A stretch of 5,159 nucleotides of DNA from Mogibacterium sp. Its GTDB lineage: Bacteria; Bacillota_A; Clostridia; Peptostreptococcales; Anaerovoracaceae. Within the stretch, counting starts at the first letter, position 1. Every line of letters begins with the position of its first letter. A program made the translations under genes and the position numbers. Positions 1 through 5,159 of the stretch are shown piece by piece. Under the pieces are notes generated by a model. That model was not told the DNA's origin and did no database searches. It saw only the letters and a program-made list of their open reading frames with translations. The DNA lies in NCBI GenBank assembly GCA_017469325.1, contig JAFUGO010000002.1, positions 1-5,159 of the forward strand, given 5' to 3'.

Positions 1-255
1 ATCATCCTCATAAATGATATCCAGAGGTATGTCTTCAGGCGGAAAGTCGCTTGTTTCCTCCGGAAGCCTGACTCCTATCACATCTCCGGGCGCCGGTTTT
101 ATATATCCCGGAACGGTCTCTCCGTTAAGGTCGACTAAAGACTGATACTTCATCTTTGTCCTGAATCTGGCCGAAAACTTATAATTCCTTTTGAGGATCT
201 GGTTTACAGTCAGCCCTTCTTCTTCAGTTGTTACAGTATGTTCGTATTTTGCCAT
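1..255 (-). CDS. RluA-family pseudouridine synthase, N-terminal part (3' end outside window)
   Basis: The 85 codons seen start at ATG 253-255 and stay open to the left edge. The family converts specific uridines in rRNA or tRNA to pseudouridine in the cytoplasm. The visible part matches the N-terminal S4-like RNA-binding region of RluA/RluD-type enzymes: residues 14-20 read GLTVNQI, then KFSARFRTKMK, LVDLNGE, a GYIKPAPGD turn (about residues 54-62), and SDFPPEDIPLDIIYEDD running to the edge, which normally leads straight into the catalytic domain. The catalytic HRLD aspartate lies outside the window, so activity and target site (RluA, RluC or RluD type) cannot be judged. It starts 33 bases after the pheT stop with no terminator between, so it is probably cotranscribed with pheST. 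No Shine-Dalgarno sequence is visible before the ATG; an earlier in-frame ATG at 277-279 is closed by a TGA, so 255 is the first usable ATG. The family call is firm, the subfamily is not. Confidence 0.88.
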   Translation of the reverse strand, partial: MAKYEHTVTTEEEGLTVNQILKRNYKFSARFRTKMKYQSLVDLNGETVPGYIKPAPGDVIGVRLPEETSDFPPEDIPLDIIYEDD

Positions 256-288
256 TAATCAGAAAACAAAAGAACGTATCATCTGCGG

Positions 289-2709
289 CTATCTGAGCTT
301 AGCGCCGCACTTCTTCTCAAGCACCTTTATGATGCCGTTCATCTTCTTATCGATCTGCTTTGAAGTCATGGTGGAGTCGTCATTACCGATCTTGAGGCTC
401 AGCATGATCGACTTCTTGCCTTCAGGGATCTGCTTGCCGCGGTATTCCTCGACAAACTTGAGATCCTTGACCATATACTTGATGGCTTCTCTTATCTCGC
501 CCCATGTCATCGACTCATCGACCAGGAGTGAGAGGTCCTGCTCGACCAGCGGATACTGAGGCAGGTGCCTGAACTCGTTCGTCCTCGAAGGATATGGTTC
601 AAGAGCAGCCGTGTCTATCTCGAATGCGGCGGCATTGATCATCTTGATGCCGGAATCCGCAAGAGCCTGTACGGAGATGAGTCCTATTGAGCCCGCGATC
701 TTTCCGTCTTCCATGATGTTCAGCCATACGTTCTCGTCAGCCCATGAAGGCTTCTCTTTCTGCTTGAAAGTGAACGGCTTGAAGTGGCAGTATGCTCCCA
801 TTCCTTCGATAACGCCCTTCACCTTGAAGAACAGCGTCTTCGCGTCCTTGCCCGCGAATGTACCTGTCAGCAGATTTCTGTGAACAGGCAGCACCTCATC
901 AGGGCTGGACGGGCTGTACTCGCCCTTTTCGAATACCTGAGCGGCTTCGAACATTGCGAATTCATCGAAGTATCTGTTGTTCTTGTCGATCGATTCGAGC
1001 ATTCCCGGAATGAGCGATGATCTGAGGAATCCGAGCTCCGGTGCAGGCGGAGTGGCAAGTCTTACTGACTTCTCTGTGTCTATGCCTGCTGCATGGATGA
1101 ACTTCTCATCTATCCAAGGATATGTGAAGATCTCGTTCATTCCGCATCTGAATGCCAGATACTCTCTGAGCCTTCTCGCGAGATCCATACTTACCTGATT
1201 GATCGAGCTGTCGAAGCTTACAGGCAGCGGTCTCTTTTTGAAGTACTCATAGCCGACGAGTCTCGCGATATCTCCGAGAACGTCGTCATGGATCGAAACA
1301 TCACCTGTGGATCTCCATGTAGGAACGATGCAGTGATACTTTGTGCCGTCGAAGCTGACTTCGTAGCCGAGCCTTGTGAGTATATCCTCGATCTCGGACT
1401 GCGGAAGCTCCTCGCCGAGTCTTGTGTCAAGGAATTCCTTGGTCACATCGATGACCGCGTTCTCAGTCTTTACAGGATACGCATCCTTGAACTGTGTGAT
1501 ACGGCATTCAGGATACAGCTCCTTGAAGAGAGCGAGCGCCATTGCAACGCCCTGGTCGGCTCTCTGCGTGTCGATGCCCTTCTCATATCTGAGAGCAGCA
1601 TCTGTCTTCTCGTTGAAGTAAGCGGTCGTCCTTCTGATCCCCGGCGCTGTGAATACTGCGCTTTCGAGGATTATCGAAGTTGTCGAATCGAGTACGGAAT
1701 CGAACTTGCCTCCCTTTATGCCCGCGAGATTCAGAGGATCGCTCTCGTCGCAGATGACCAGGTGATCATGAGTGAGGTCGAGGTCCTTTTCGTCGAGCAG
1801 GAGCAGCTTTTCGCCGTCCTTAGCAAGCCTTACGACGATCTGTTCACCCTTTACGTGGGTGCTGTCATAAGCGTGCTGAGGCTGTCCGACTGCCAGAAGC
1901 ACGAAGTTTGTTATATCTACGAGCGCGTTTATAGGACGCATGCCTGCATTGGTGATAAGAGTCTTCATCCAGGCAAGTGATTCCTTTACATAAACGTTCT
2001 CGATCTTAGTAGCGGTGAATCTCGGGCATCTGTCCGGTTCTTCTATCGTTACTTTGTATTCAGGAAGCCCTTCAGGGAGCTTGCTGTCGAGTTCTTTGAG
2101 AGGCAGCTTATAGATAGCTGCGAGTTCTCTCGCAACTCCGTAGTGTCCCCAGAGGTCAGGCCTGTTGGAAAGAGACTTATTGTCAATAACAAGAATTACG
2201 TCATCCTGTCCTGAAACCTCAGCAACGCTCTGGCCCGGCTTGCAGTCGATGCCGAGATCAGTAAAATCAACGATCTGACGCTCATCTTCGAGAGGGAAGA
2301 TGTCTCCCAGGAACACTTCAGTAGCTCCGCAGATCATGCCGTAGGACTTCTCGCCTCTGAGCTTCGACTCTTTGATGAGCACAGGCTCGCCCTCGCCGTG
2401 CCATACTACCTCGGCTCCCGGCTTGGATACGCATACCATGTGGCCTTCCTGAAGGTTGCTGCCTCCGCATACGATCTGTTTCAGCTCGTCTTCGCCCACA
2501 TCGACGATGCAGATCTTGAGAGCGTCTGCATTCGGATGAGCTTTGATCTCTTTTATCTCACCGACGACTATATCGTGGAATTTGTCGGCTGTCTTTACGA
2601 CTTCCTCTACCTCGACTGTTCTCATTGTCAGATCATATGAAAGCTGATCATAGGAAAGGTCGGCAGGAAGGTCGATGTATCTTTTAAGGAAATTGATCGA
2701 AATATTCAT
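289..2709 (-). CDS. pheT: Phenylalanine--tRNA ligase, beta subunit
   Basis: This is the large subunit of the cytoplasmic alpha2-beta2 phenylalanyl-tRNA synthetase; it binds tRNA-Phe and clears mischarged Tyr-tRNA. At 806 aa it has the usual full length (about 785-810). Domains in order: a short N-terminal region (1-40, FLKRYIDLP); the EMAP/OB-fold tRNA-binding domain (about 43-150, with HPNADAL, VCGGSN and KLRGEKSYGMIC); the B3/B4 editing domain (about 180-385, with SNRPDLWG, DITNF, GQPQHAYD, LNLAGIKGG, ESAVF and RYEKGID, so the usual editing-site signature is present); B5 (about 417-490, VPTWRSTGDVSIHDD); the class II-like core (about 500-700); and the FDX-ACB anticodon-binding domain (about 713-806, with YRGKQIPEGKKS and a terminal GAKLR). 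The ATG follows an AAAGGGGG ribosome binding site (2716-2723) with 6 bases between, only 15 bases after the pheS stop, which fits coordinated production of the two subunits. Small oddities: the FDX-ACB motif usually ending RDL reads VEQDL here (722-726), and B5 has STGDVSIHDD after PTWR. Confidence 0.97.
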   Translation of the reverse strand: MNISINFLKRYIDLPADLSYDQLSYDLTMRTVEVEEVVKTADKFHDIVVGEIKEIKAHPNADALKICIVDVGEDELKQIVCGGSNLQEGHMVCVSKPGAEVVWHGEGEPVLIKESKLRGEKSYGMICGATEVFLGDIFPLEDERQIVDFTDLGIDCKPGQSVAEVSGQDDVILVIDNKSLSNRPDLWGHYGVARELAAIYKLPLKELDSKLPEGLPEYKVTIEEPDRCPRFTATKIENVYVKESLAWMKTLITNAGMRPINALVDITNFVLLAVGQPQHAYDSTHVKGEQIVVRLAKDGEKLLLLDEKDLDLTHDHLVICDESDPLNLAGIKGGKFDSVLDSTTSIILESAVFTAPGIRRTTAYFNEKTDAALRYEKGIDTQRADQGVAMALALFKELYPECRITQFKDAYPVKTENAVIDVTKEFLDTRLGEELPQSEIEDILTRLGYEVSFDGTKYHCIVPTWRSTGDVSIHDDVLGDIARLVGYEYFKKRPLPVSFDSSINQVSMDLARRLREYLAFRCGMNEIFTYPWIDEKFIHAAGIDTEKSVRLATPPAPELGFLRSSLIPGMLESIDKNNRYFDEFAMFEAAQVFEKGEYSPSSPDEVLPVHRNLLTGTFAGKDAKTLFFKVKGVIEGMGAYCHFKPFTFKQKEKPSWADENVWLNIMEDGKIAGSIGLISVQALADSGIKMINAAAFEIDTAALEPYPSRTNEFRHLPQYPLVEQDLSLLVDESMTWGEIREAIKYMVKDLKFVEEYRGKQIPEGKKSIMLSLKIGNDDSTMTSKQIDKKMNGIIKVLEKKCGAKLR

Positions 2710-2724
2710 CTTGTGCCCCCTTTC

Positions 2725-3762
2725 TTACCTGAACTGCTTAAGGAATCTGAGATCAGCGCTGTGGAAGAGTCTTACGTCATCGACTCCGTAACGCATCATT
2801 ACCATTCTGTCGAGACCGATGTTCGTGTAGAAACCTGTCCAGACGTCAGGGTCGAGATTTGCGGCCCTGAGTACATTCGGATGGATGACTCCGCCCGGCA
2901 TTACTTCTATCCAGCCTGCGTGGTTGCATGCCTTGCAGCCCTTGCCGCCGCAGAGCAGGCATTCCATGTCGATCTCATAGCCCGGCTCAGTGAACGGGAA
3001 GAATCCTTCTCTCATTCTTACATTCACCTTGCGTCCGAATACCTTCTCAAGAATAGTCTCGATCATTACGCGTCCGGAGCTGAATGAGATGTCCTTATCT
3101 ACGATGAGAGCCTCATACTGGAAGAAAGCTCTTTCGTGACGTGCGTCTGTTGTCTCGTTTCTGTAAACTCTGCCCGGATATACGAATCTTGCAGGAGCGC
3201 CGTGCTCAAGAAGATATCTTACCGATCCGCCTGTCAGATGCGGACGGAGGCACAGTCTCTCGTTGCCCCTTTTATCTTCTGTGCCTTCGAGCCAGTATGT
3301 ATCCATCGATGCTCTGGCAGGATGATCTGCGGCAAAGTTGAGGTTATCGAAAGCGTATTTCTCGCTCGATATGTCGTCTTCGTTATATATTTCAAAGCCA
3401 AGGGATCTGAATGCGTCGTTCAGGTCATAACACATCTGTGTTATCGGGTGCAGCGCGCCTCCGGACACTTCAATGCCCGGCAGCGTAAGGTCTATCGCTT
3501 CGTCGGTTACCGACGCTGAAGCGATAAGCTCATCTGCCTTTGCCTGCAGCTTCTCTGCAAACATGTTCTTTACCTCGTTGGCCTTCATGCCCACGGATTT
3601 TCTCATATCCGGATCAAGACCGCCGAGACTTTTGAGGACTTCCTGCAGCGAACTCTTTTTGCCGGTCAGCTCTTTACGGATCGCTTCGAGCGAATCCATA
3701 TCGGGAGCATCGGCTATCCGCTGGAATCCTTCTTCACGGATCTTCTCTAGCTTATCAAGCAT
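2725..3762 (-). CDS. pheS: Phenylalanine--tRNA ligase, alpha subunit
   Basis: This is the catalytic subunit of phenylalanyl-tRNA synthetase, which activates Phe with ATP and transfers it to tRNA-Phe. The protein is 345 aa, normal for the family. Residues 1-90 form the charged, helical N-terminal arm (MLDKLEKIREE), expected to be a coiled coil reaching the tRNA. The class II catalytic domain follows: HPITQ (105), FDNLNFAADHPAR (138-150), motif 2 with YPGRVYRNETTDARHE (195-210) and FFQYEALIVD (213-222), FFPFTEP (254-260), a CxxC-x4-CxxC cysteine cluster (268-279), HPNVL (294-298), motif 3 GLDRMVMMRYG (316-326), and the family ending DLRFLKQF. The start at 3762 is chosen because an AAGGAGG site lies 8 bases upstream and MLDKLEKI resembles other PheS N-termini; a TTG codon 10 codons upstream (3792) would give 355 aa but would put that site inside the gene. 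Oddities: motif 2 has TDARHE where most bacteria have DATHSP, and residues 310-315 read GFYTNI where GFAFGM is usual. Confidence 0.96.
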   Translation of the reverse strand: MLDKLEKIREEGFQRIADAPDMDSLEAIRKELTGKKSSLQEVLKSLGGLDPDMRKSVGMKANEVKNMFAEKLQAKADELIASASVTDEAIDLTLPGIEVSGGALHPITQMCYDLNDAFRSLGFEIYNEDDISSEKYAFDNLNFAADHPARASMDTYWLEGTEDKRGNERLCLRPHLTGGSVRYLLEHGAPARFVYPGRVYRNETTDARHERAFFQYEALIVDKDISFSSGRVMIETILEKVFGRKVNVRMREGFFPFTEPGYEIDMECLLCGGKGCKACNHAGWIEVMPGGVIHPNVLRAANLDPDVWTGFYTNIGLDRMVMMRYGVDDVRLFHSADLRFLKQFR

Positions 3763-3770
3763 CTCTTTTC

Positions 3771-3777
3771 CCTCCTT
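3771..3777 (-). promoter_or_regulatory. Ribosome binding site fixing the pheS start
   Basis: On the minus strand this reads AAGGAGG, followed by the 8-base spacer GAAAAGAG and ATG at 3760-3762. It is a near-perfect Shine-Dalgarno sequence at a normal distance. It decides for the 345-aa PheS over the longer frame that begins at TTG 3790-3792, which has no such site. Confidence 0.9.
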
Positions 3778-3806
3778 GACTTGAATTCTCAATACTTCTA
3801 ATCATT

Positions 3807-4910
3807 CTAAACCATACCCTTTCCGGTGTAAACCTTCGGTTCTTCCTCACCGCGAAGCACCCTCAGGGCTCCGGCGCACATGGCCTCCTGCTCCACCTCG
3901 TTCTCATAGATGTATATAGGAGCTATCCATTCCGTATACTCGCGTATATAGTCGAGCAGCCAGCGGAATCTCGTGTAACGGCCGGTAATGAGTATGCCGT
4001 CCACCTTGCCCTTAAGAACGGTCGCCATCGAACCGATGTATTTGACTATGTTATATGCAAGCGCTTCCCAGACCACCTGAGCTTCCTTATCGCCGTCGAG
4101 AACTCTCTGATAGACCTCATCTGCGTCGTCAGTCCCGAAGTGCGATACGAATCCGCCGGTGCCTGTGCAGAGGCGGCGCATCTCTTCGATCGAGTGATCT
4201 TCAAGGTGATCCTCGAAATAGTCGAGCACCTCCATGAGAGGAAGCGAGCCTGTACGCGTTGCGGTAAACGGCCCCTCGCCGCCCGCGCCCTGGTTGCAGT
4301 CTACCTGCCTTCCCATGTCGTGTGCGGCAATGGTGATACCTCCGTCTATATGAGCCACGACCAGCTTTGATTTCTTATAATCAAGCCCGTGGATCTTGCA
4401 GTGCTTCATCGCAGTGCCCCTGAGATTCAGTGCATGCGATTCCGTGCGTCTCTGTATCTCTTTTACTCCGGTGACCCTGGCGACATCCGTGTACTCATCG
4501 ACACAGATAGGATCGACCATGAAGAGCCTTCCGCCGTATTTCTGCTGCATCTCATACGCGAGCTGGACACCGAGTATCGAAGGATGGATCGTCCTGCCGA
4601 CGTTGTTCCTTATATCGTTCAGAAGCAGGTCGTTTACCTCGAATGTGCCCGACGGTACGGGATAGCATCCGCCTCCGCGCCCGACAAAAGCGTCGATATT
4701 ATCGAGCTCGATGTCGTTGTTTTCGACAAAGTCCTGTATGACTTTCATCCTGTAACCGAGCTGGTCATTGGCTGTCGGGAACGAATTGAGCACCTCAGCG
4801 TCATGCGTTACTGATGTCTGAAGCAGCTTGATGTTGTCCTCAAACAAAGCCAGCTTTGTGGAAGTAGAACCCGGGTTGATTACGAATATGCGGAATCTGT
4901 TGTTCTTCAT
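3807..4910 (-). CDS. buk: Butyrate kinase-family protein (divergent)
   Basis: The acetate/butyrate kinase family (ASKHA fold) interconverts acyl phosphate plus ADP with the free acid plus ATP; butyrate kinase does this for butyryl phosphate in the cytoplasm. The protein is 367 aa, slightly longer than the usual 355-360. Family motifs seen: INPGSTSTK (11-19), VGRGGG (76-81), VDPICVDEYTDVARVTG (132-148), ESHALN (157-162), VAHIDGG (185-191), GEGPF (211-215), RTGSLP (219-224), FVSHFGTDDADEV (254-266), SMATVLKGKVDGILITG (294-310) and GALRVLRGEE (347-356). Conserved N12, R78, D133, H159 and R219 are all present. Two motifs differ from classical Buk: the VHMGGG type reads AHIDGG, and ILTGGIAY reads LITGRYTR. 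I therefore trust the family more than the substrate. It heads the buk-pheS-pheT unit, 44 bases before pheS and without a terminator. No phosphate butyryltransferase gene is in the window; in clostridial ptb-buk operons that gene is adjacent. Other short- or branched-chain acyl phosphates are possible substrates. Confidence 0.87.
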   Translation of the reverse strand: MKNNRFRIFVINPGSTSTKLALFEDNIKLLQTSVTHDAEVLNSFPTANDQLGYRMKVIQDFVENNDIELDNIDAFVGRGGGCYPVPSGTFEVNDLLLNDIRNNVGRTIHPSILGVQLAYEMQQKYGGRLFMVDPICVDEYTDVARVTGVKEIQRRTESHALNLRGTAMKHCKIHGLDYKKSKLVVAHIDGGITIAAHDMGRQVDCNQGAGGEGPFTATRTGSLPLMEVLDYFEDHLEDHSIEEMRRLCTGTGGFVSHFGTDDADEVYQRVLDGDKEAQVVWEALAYNIVKYIGSMATVLKGKVDGILITGRYTRFRWLLDYIREYTEWIAPIYIYENEVEQEAMCAGALRVLRGEEEPKVYTGKGMV

Positions 4911-4912
4911 AA

Positions 4913-4918
4913 CTCCTC
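4913..4918 (-). promoter_or_regulatory. Ribosome binding site of buk, unusually close to the start
   Basis: The minus strand reads GAGGAG, then only TT before ATG 4908-4910. The core is strong, but 2 bases is shorter than the usual 5-9. The ATG overlapping this site (4918-4920) is in another frame, and the conserved INPGST motif begins only 10 residues into the protein, so no better downstream start is apparent. The start call is kept, with this spacing as the one reservation. Confidence 0.6.
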
Positions 4919-4924
4919 ATCTGT

Positions 4925-4939
4925 GCCGGTATACCCGGC
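4925..4939. repeat. Short inverted repeat in the buk leader
   Basis: Arms GCCGG and CCGGC flank TATAC, and the centre contains the palindrome GGTATACC (4928-4935). It lies just upstream of the buk ribosome binding site, between it and the terminator. It could be a small RNA hairpin in the leader or a protein-binding operator; there is no T-run after it on either strand, so it is not an intrinsic terminator. The function is unknown and the size is close to what chance could give. Confidence 0.4.
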
Positions 4940-4952
4940 GGGTCAAATATCT

Positions 4953-4979
4953 AAAAAAGCGGCTCTTTTTATGAGCCGC
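4953..4979 (-). terminator. Rho-independent terminator of the upstream membrane-protein gene
   Basis: Read on the minus strand, GCGGCTC, a 7-base loop ATAAAAA and GAGCCGC form a perfect 7-bp GC-rich stem, followed directly by six T. This is a textbook intrinsic terminator, placed 38 bases after the stop codon at 5018-5020. On the plus strand no T-run follows the stem, so it acts in one direction. It separates the right-hand gene from the buk-pheS-pheT unit. Confidence 0.92.
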
Positions 4980-5012
4980 CGCCTGTCAGTTTAAGATAAG
5001 CACCGCCTCAAA

Positions 5013-5029
5013 GGTCTCTAAAGGAGACC
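5013..5029 (-). repeat. Inverted repeat across the stop codon of the upstream gene
   Basis: Arms GGTCTC and GAGACC (6 bp) enclose 5 bases, and the TAG stop (5018-5020) lies at the junction of loop and arm. Only TTTGAGG follows on the minus strand, so it is a poor terminator alone. It may protect the 3' end of the message or pause polymerase ahead of the real terminator, but it could also be coincidental. Confidence 0.4.
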
Positions 5030-5159
5030 GGTAAAGTTCATAAAGGCAGGCGCAAAAACGAGGGCCACTGCAACCATCAGCTTTATGACAGTGCCAAGTG
5101 TTTCTGCTGCTACTCTGTCGAAGAAACGGCCTGAGTTGTTGAAAGCGAATATAAGGCAC
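5018..5159 (-). CDS. Unidentified membrane protein, C-terminal end (5' end outside window)
   Basis: An open frame enters from the right edge (full codons from 5158) and gives 46 residues before TAG at 5018-5020. The tail begins CLIFAFNNSGRFFDRVAAE and ends in a hydrophobic stretch (about residues 21-46, including TVIKLMVAVALVFAPAF and NFTGLL) that would make one membrane-spanning helix at the very C-terminus. The stop followed 38 bases later by a strong terminator supports this frame as real; the competing frame from base 5159 gives a Cys/Arg-rich sequence unlike a normal protein. I do not recognise the family, and the fragment is too short to assign a function. It lies upstream of buk in the same direction but is separated from it by the terminator. 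Confidence 0.7.
   Translation of the reverse strand, partial: CLIFAFNNSGRFFDRVAAETLGTVIKLMVAVALVFAPAFMNFTGLL

Noticed and set aside
191..559. Plus-strand open frame across the pheT 3' end and the start of the pseudouridine synthase gene
   Set aside because: It is antisense to two recognised coding regions, has no ribosome binding site and no family features.
1093..1980. Long plus-strand open frame (295 codons) inside pheT
   Set aside because: It lies wholly antisense to a well-supported pheT. Its translation is rich in Cys, Arg and Ser-like shadow composition with no recognisable motif, as expected from the complementary strand of a gene with biased codons.
2983..3020. PheS cysteine cluster (residues 268-279) as a novel metal-binding insertion
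   Set aside because: A CxxCGGxGCxxC segment at this place is common in Firmicute PheS proteins, including that of Bacillus subtilis as I remember it.
3763..3792. Ten-codon N-terminal extension of PheS from a TTG start
   Set aside because: The AAGGAGG site at 3771-3777 would lie inside it, no ribosome binding site precedes the TTG, and MLDKLEKI matches the usual PheS beginning.
4918..4946. TTGACC with CAGATG or ACAGAT as a sigma-A promoter for buk
   Set aside because: The -10 candidates match the consensus poorly, and the transcript would start at or beyond the ribosome binding site.
5013..5029. Second intrinsic terminator
   Set aside because: The stem is only 6 bp, it overlaps the stop codon, and no proper T-run follows. 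It is listed as an inverted repeat only.

Overview
The window is a compact bacterial segment in which every gene I can support lies on the minus strand, so transcription runs from right to left. In transcription order it holds: the C-terminal end of an unidentified membrane protein (cut by the right edge), an intrinsic terminator, a butyrate kinase-family gene (buk), pheS and pheT (the two subunits of phenylalanyl-tRNA synthetase), and the N-terminal 85 codons of an RluA-family pseudouridine synthase (cut by the left edge).

The organism is most likely an anaerobic member of the Firmicutes, class Clostridia. The evidence is the butyrate kinase family (typical of butyrate-forming fermenters), strong AGGAGG-type ribosome binding sites, tight gene packing, and the style of the RluA and PheS proteins. 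Base composition looks close to half GC by eye. I cannot name the genus.

Layout: 5018-5159 is the membrane-protein tail. 4911-5017 is a 107-base gap with a strong hairpin-plus-T-run terminator and two weaker inverted repeats. 3807-4910 is buk, 2725-3762 pheS, 289-2709 pheT and 1-255 the pseudouridine synthase. The gaps after buk (44 bases), pheS (15) and pheT (33) contain no terminator, so buk-pheS-pheT-rlu reads as one transcription unit. No gene-free stretch reaches 300 bases.

How the genes relate: PheS and PheT form the alpha2-beta2 enzyme that charges tRNA-Phe, and the RluA-type enzyme would modify uridines in rRNA or tRNA, so these three belong to translation. The butyrate kinase homologue is the odd member. 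It sits first in the operon without a phosphate butyryltransferase beside it, and two nucleotide-binding motifs depart from the classical enzyme. PheS departs from the usual sequence at the position that normally lines the phenylalanine pocket. These two are the items most worth checking. I see no CRISPR array, mobile element, RNA gene or evidently new multi-gene system here.
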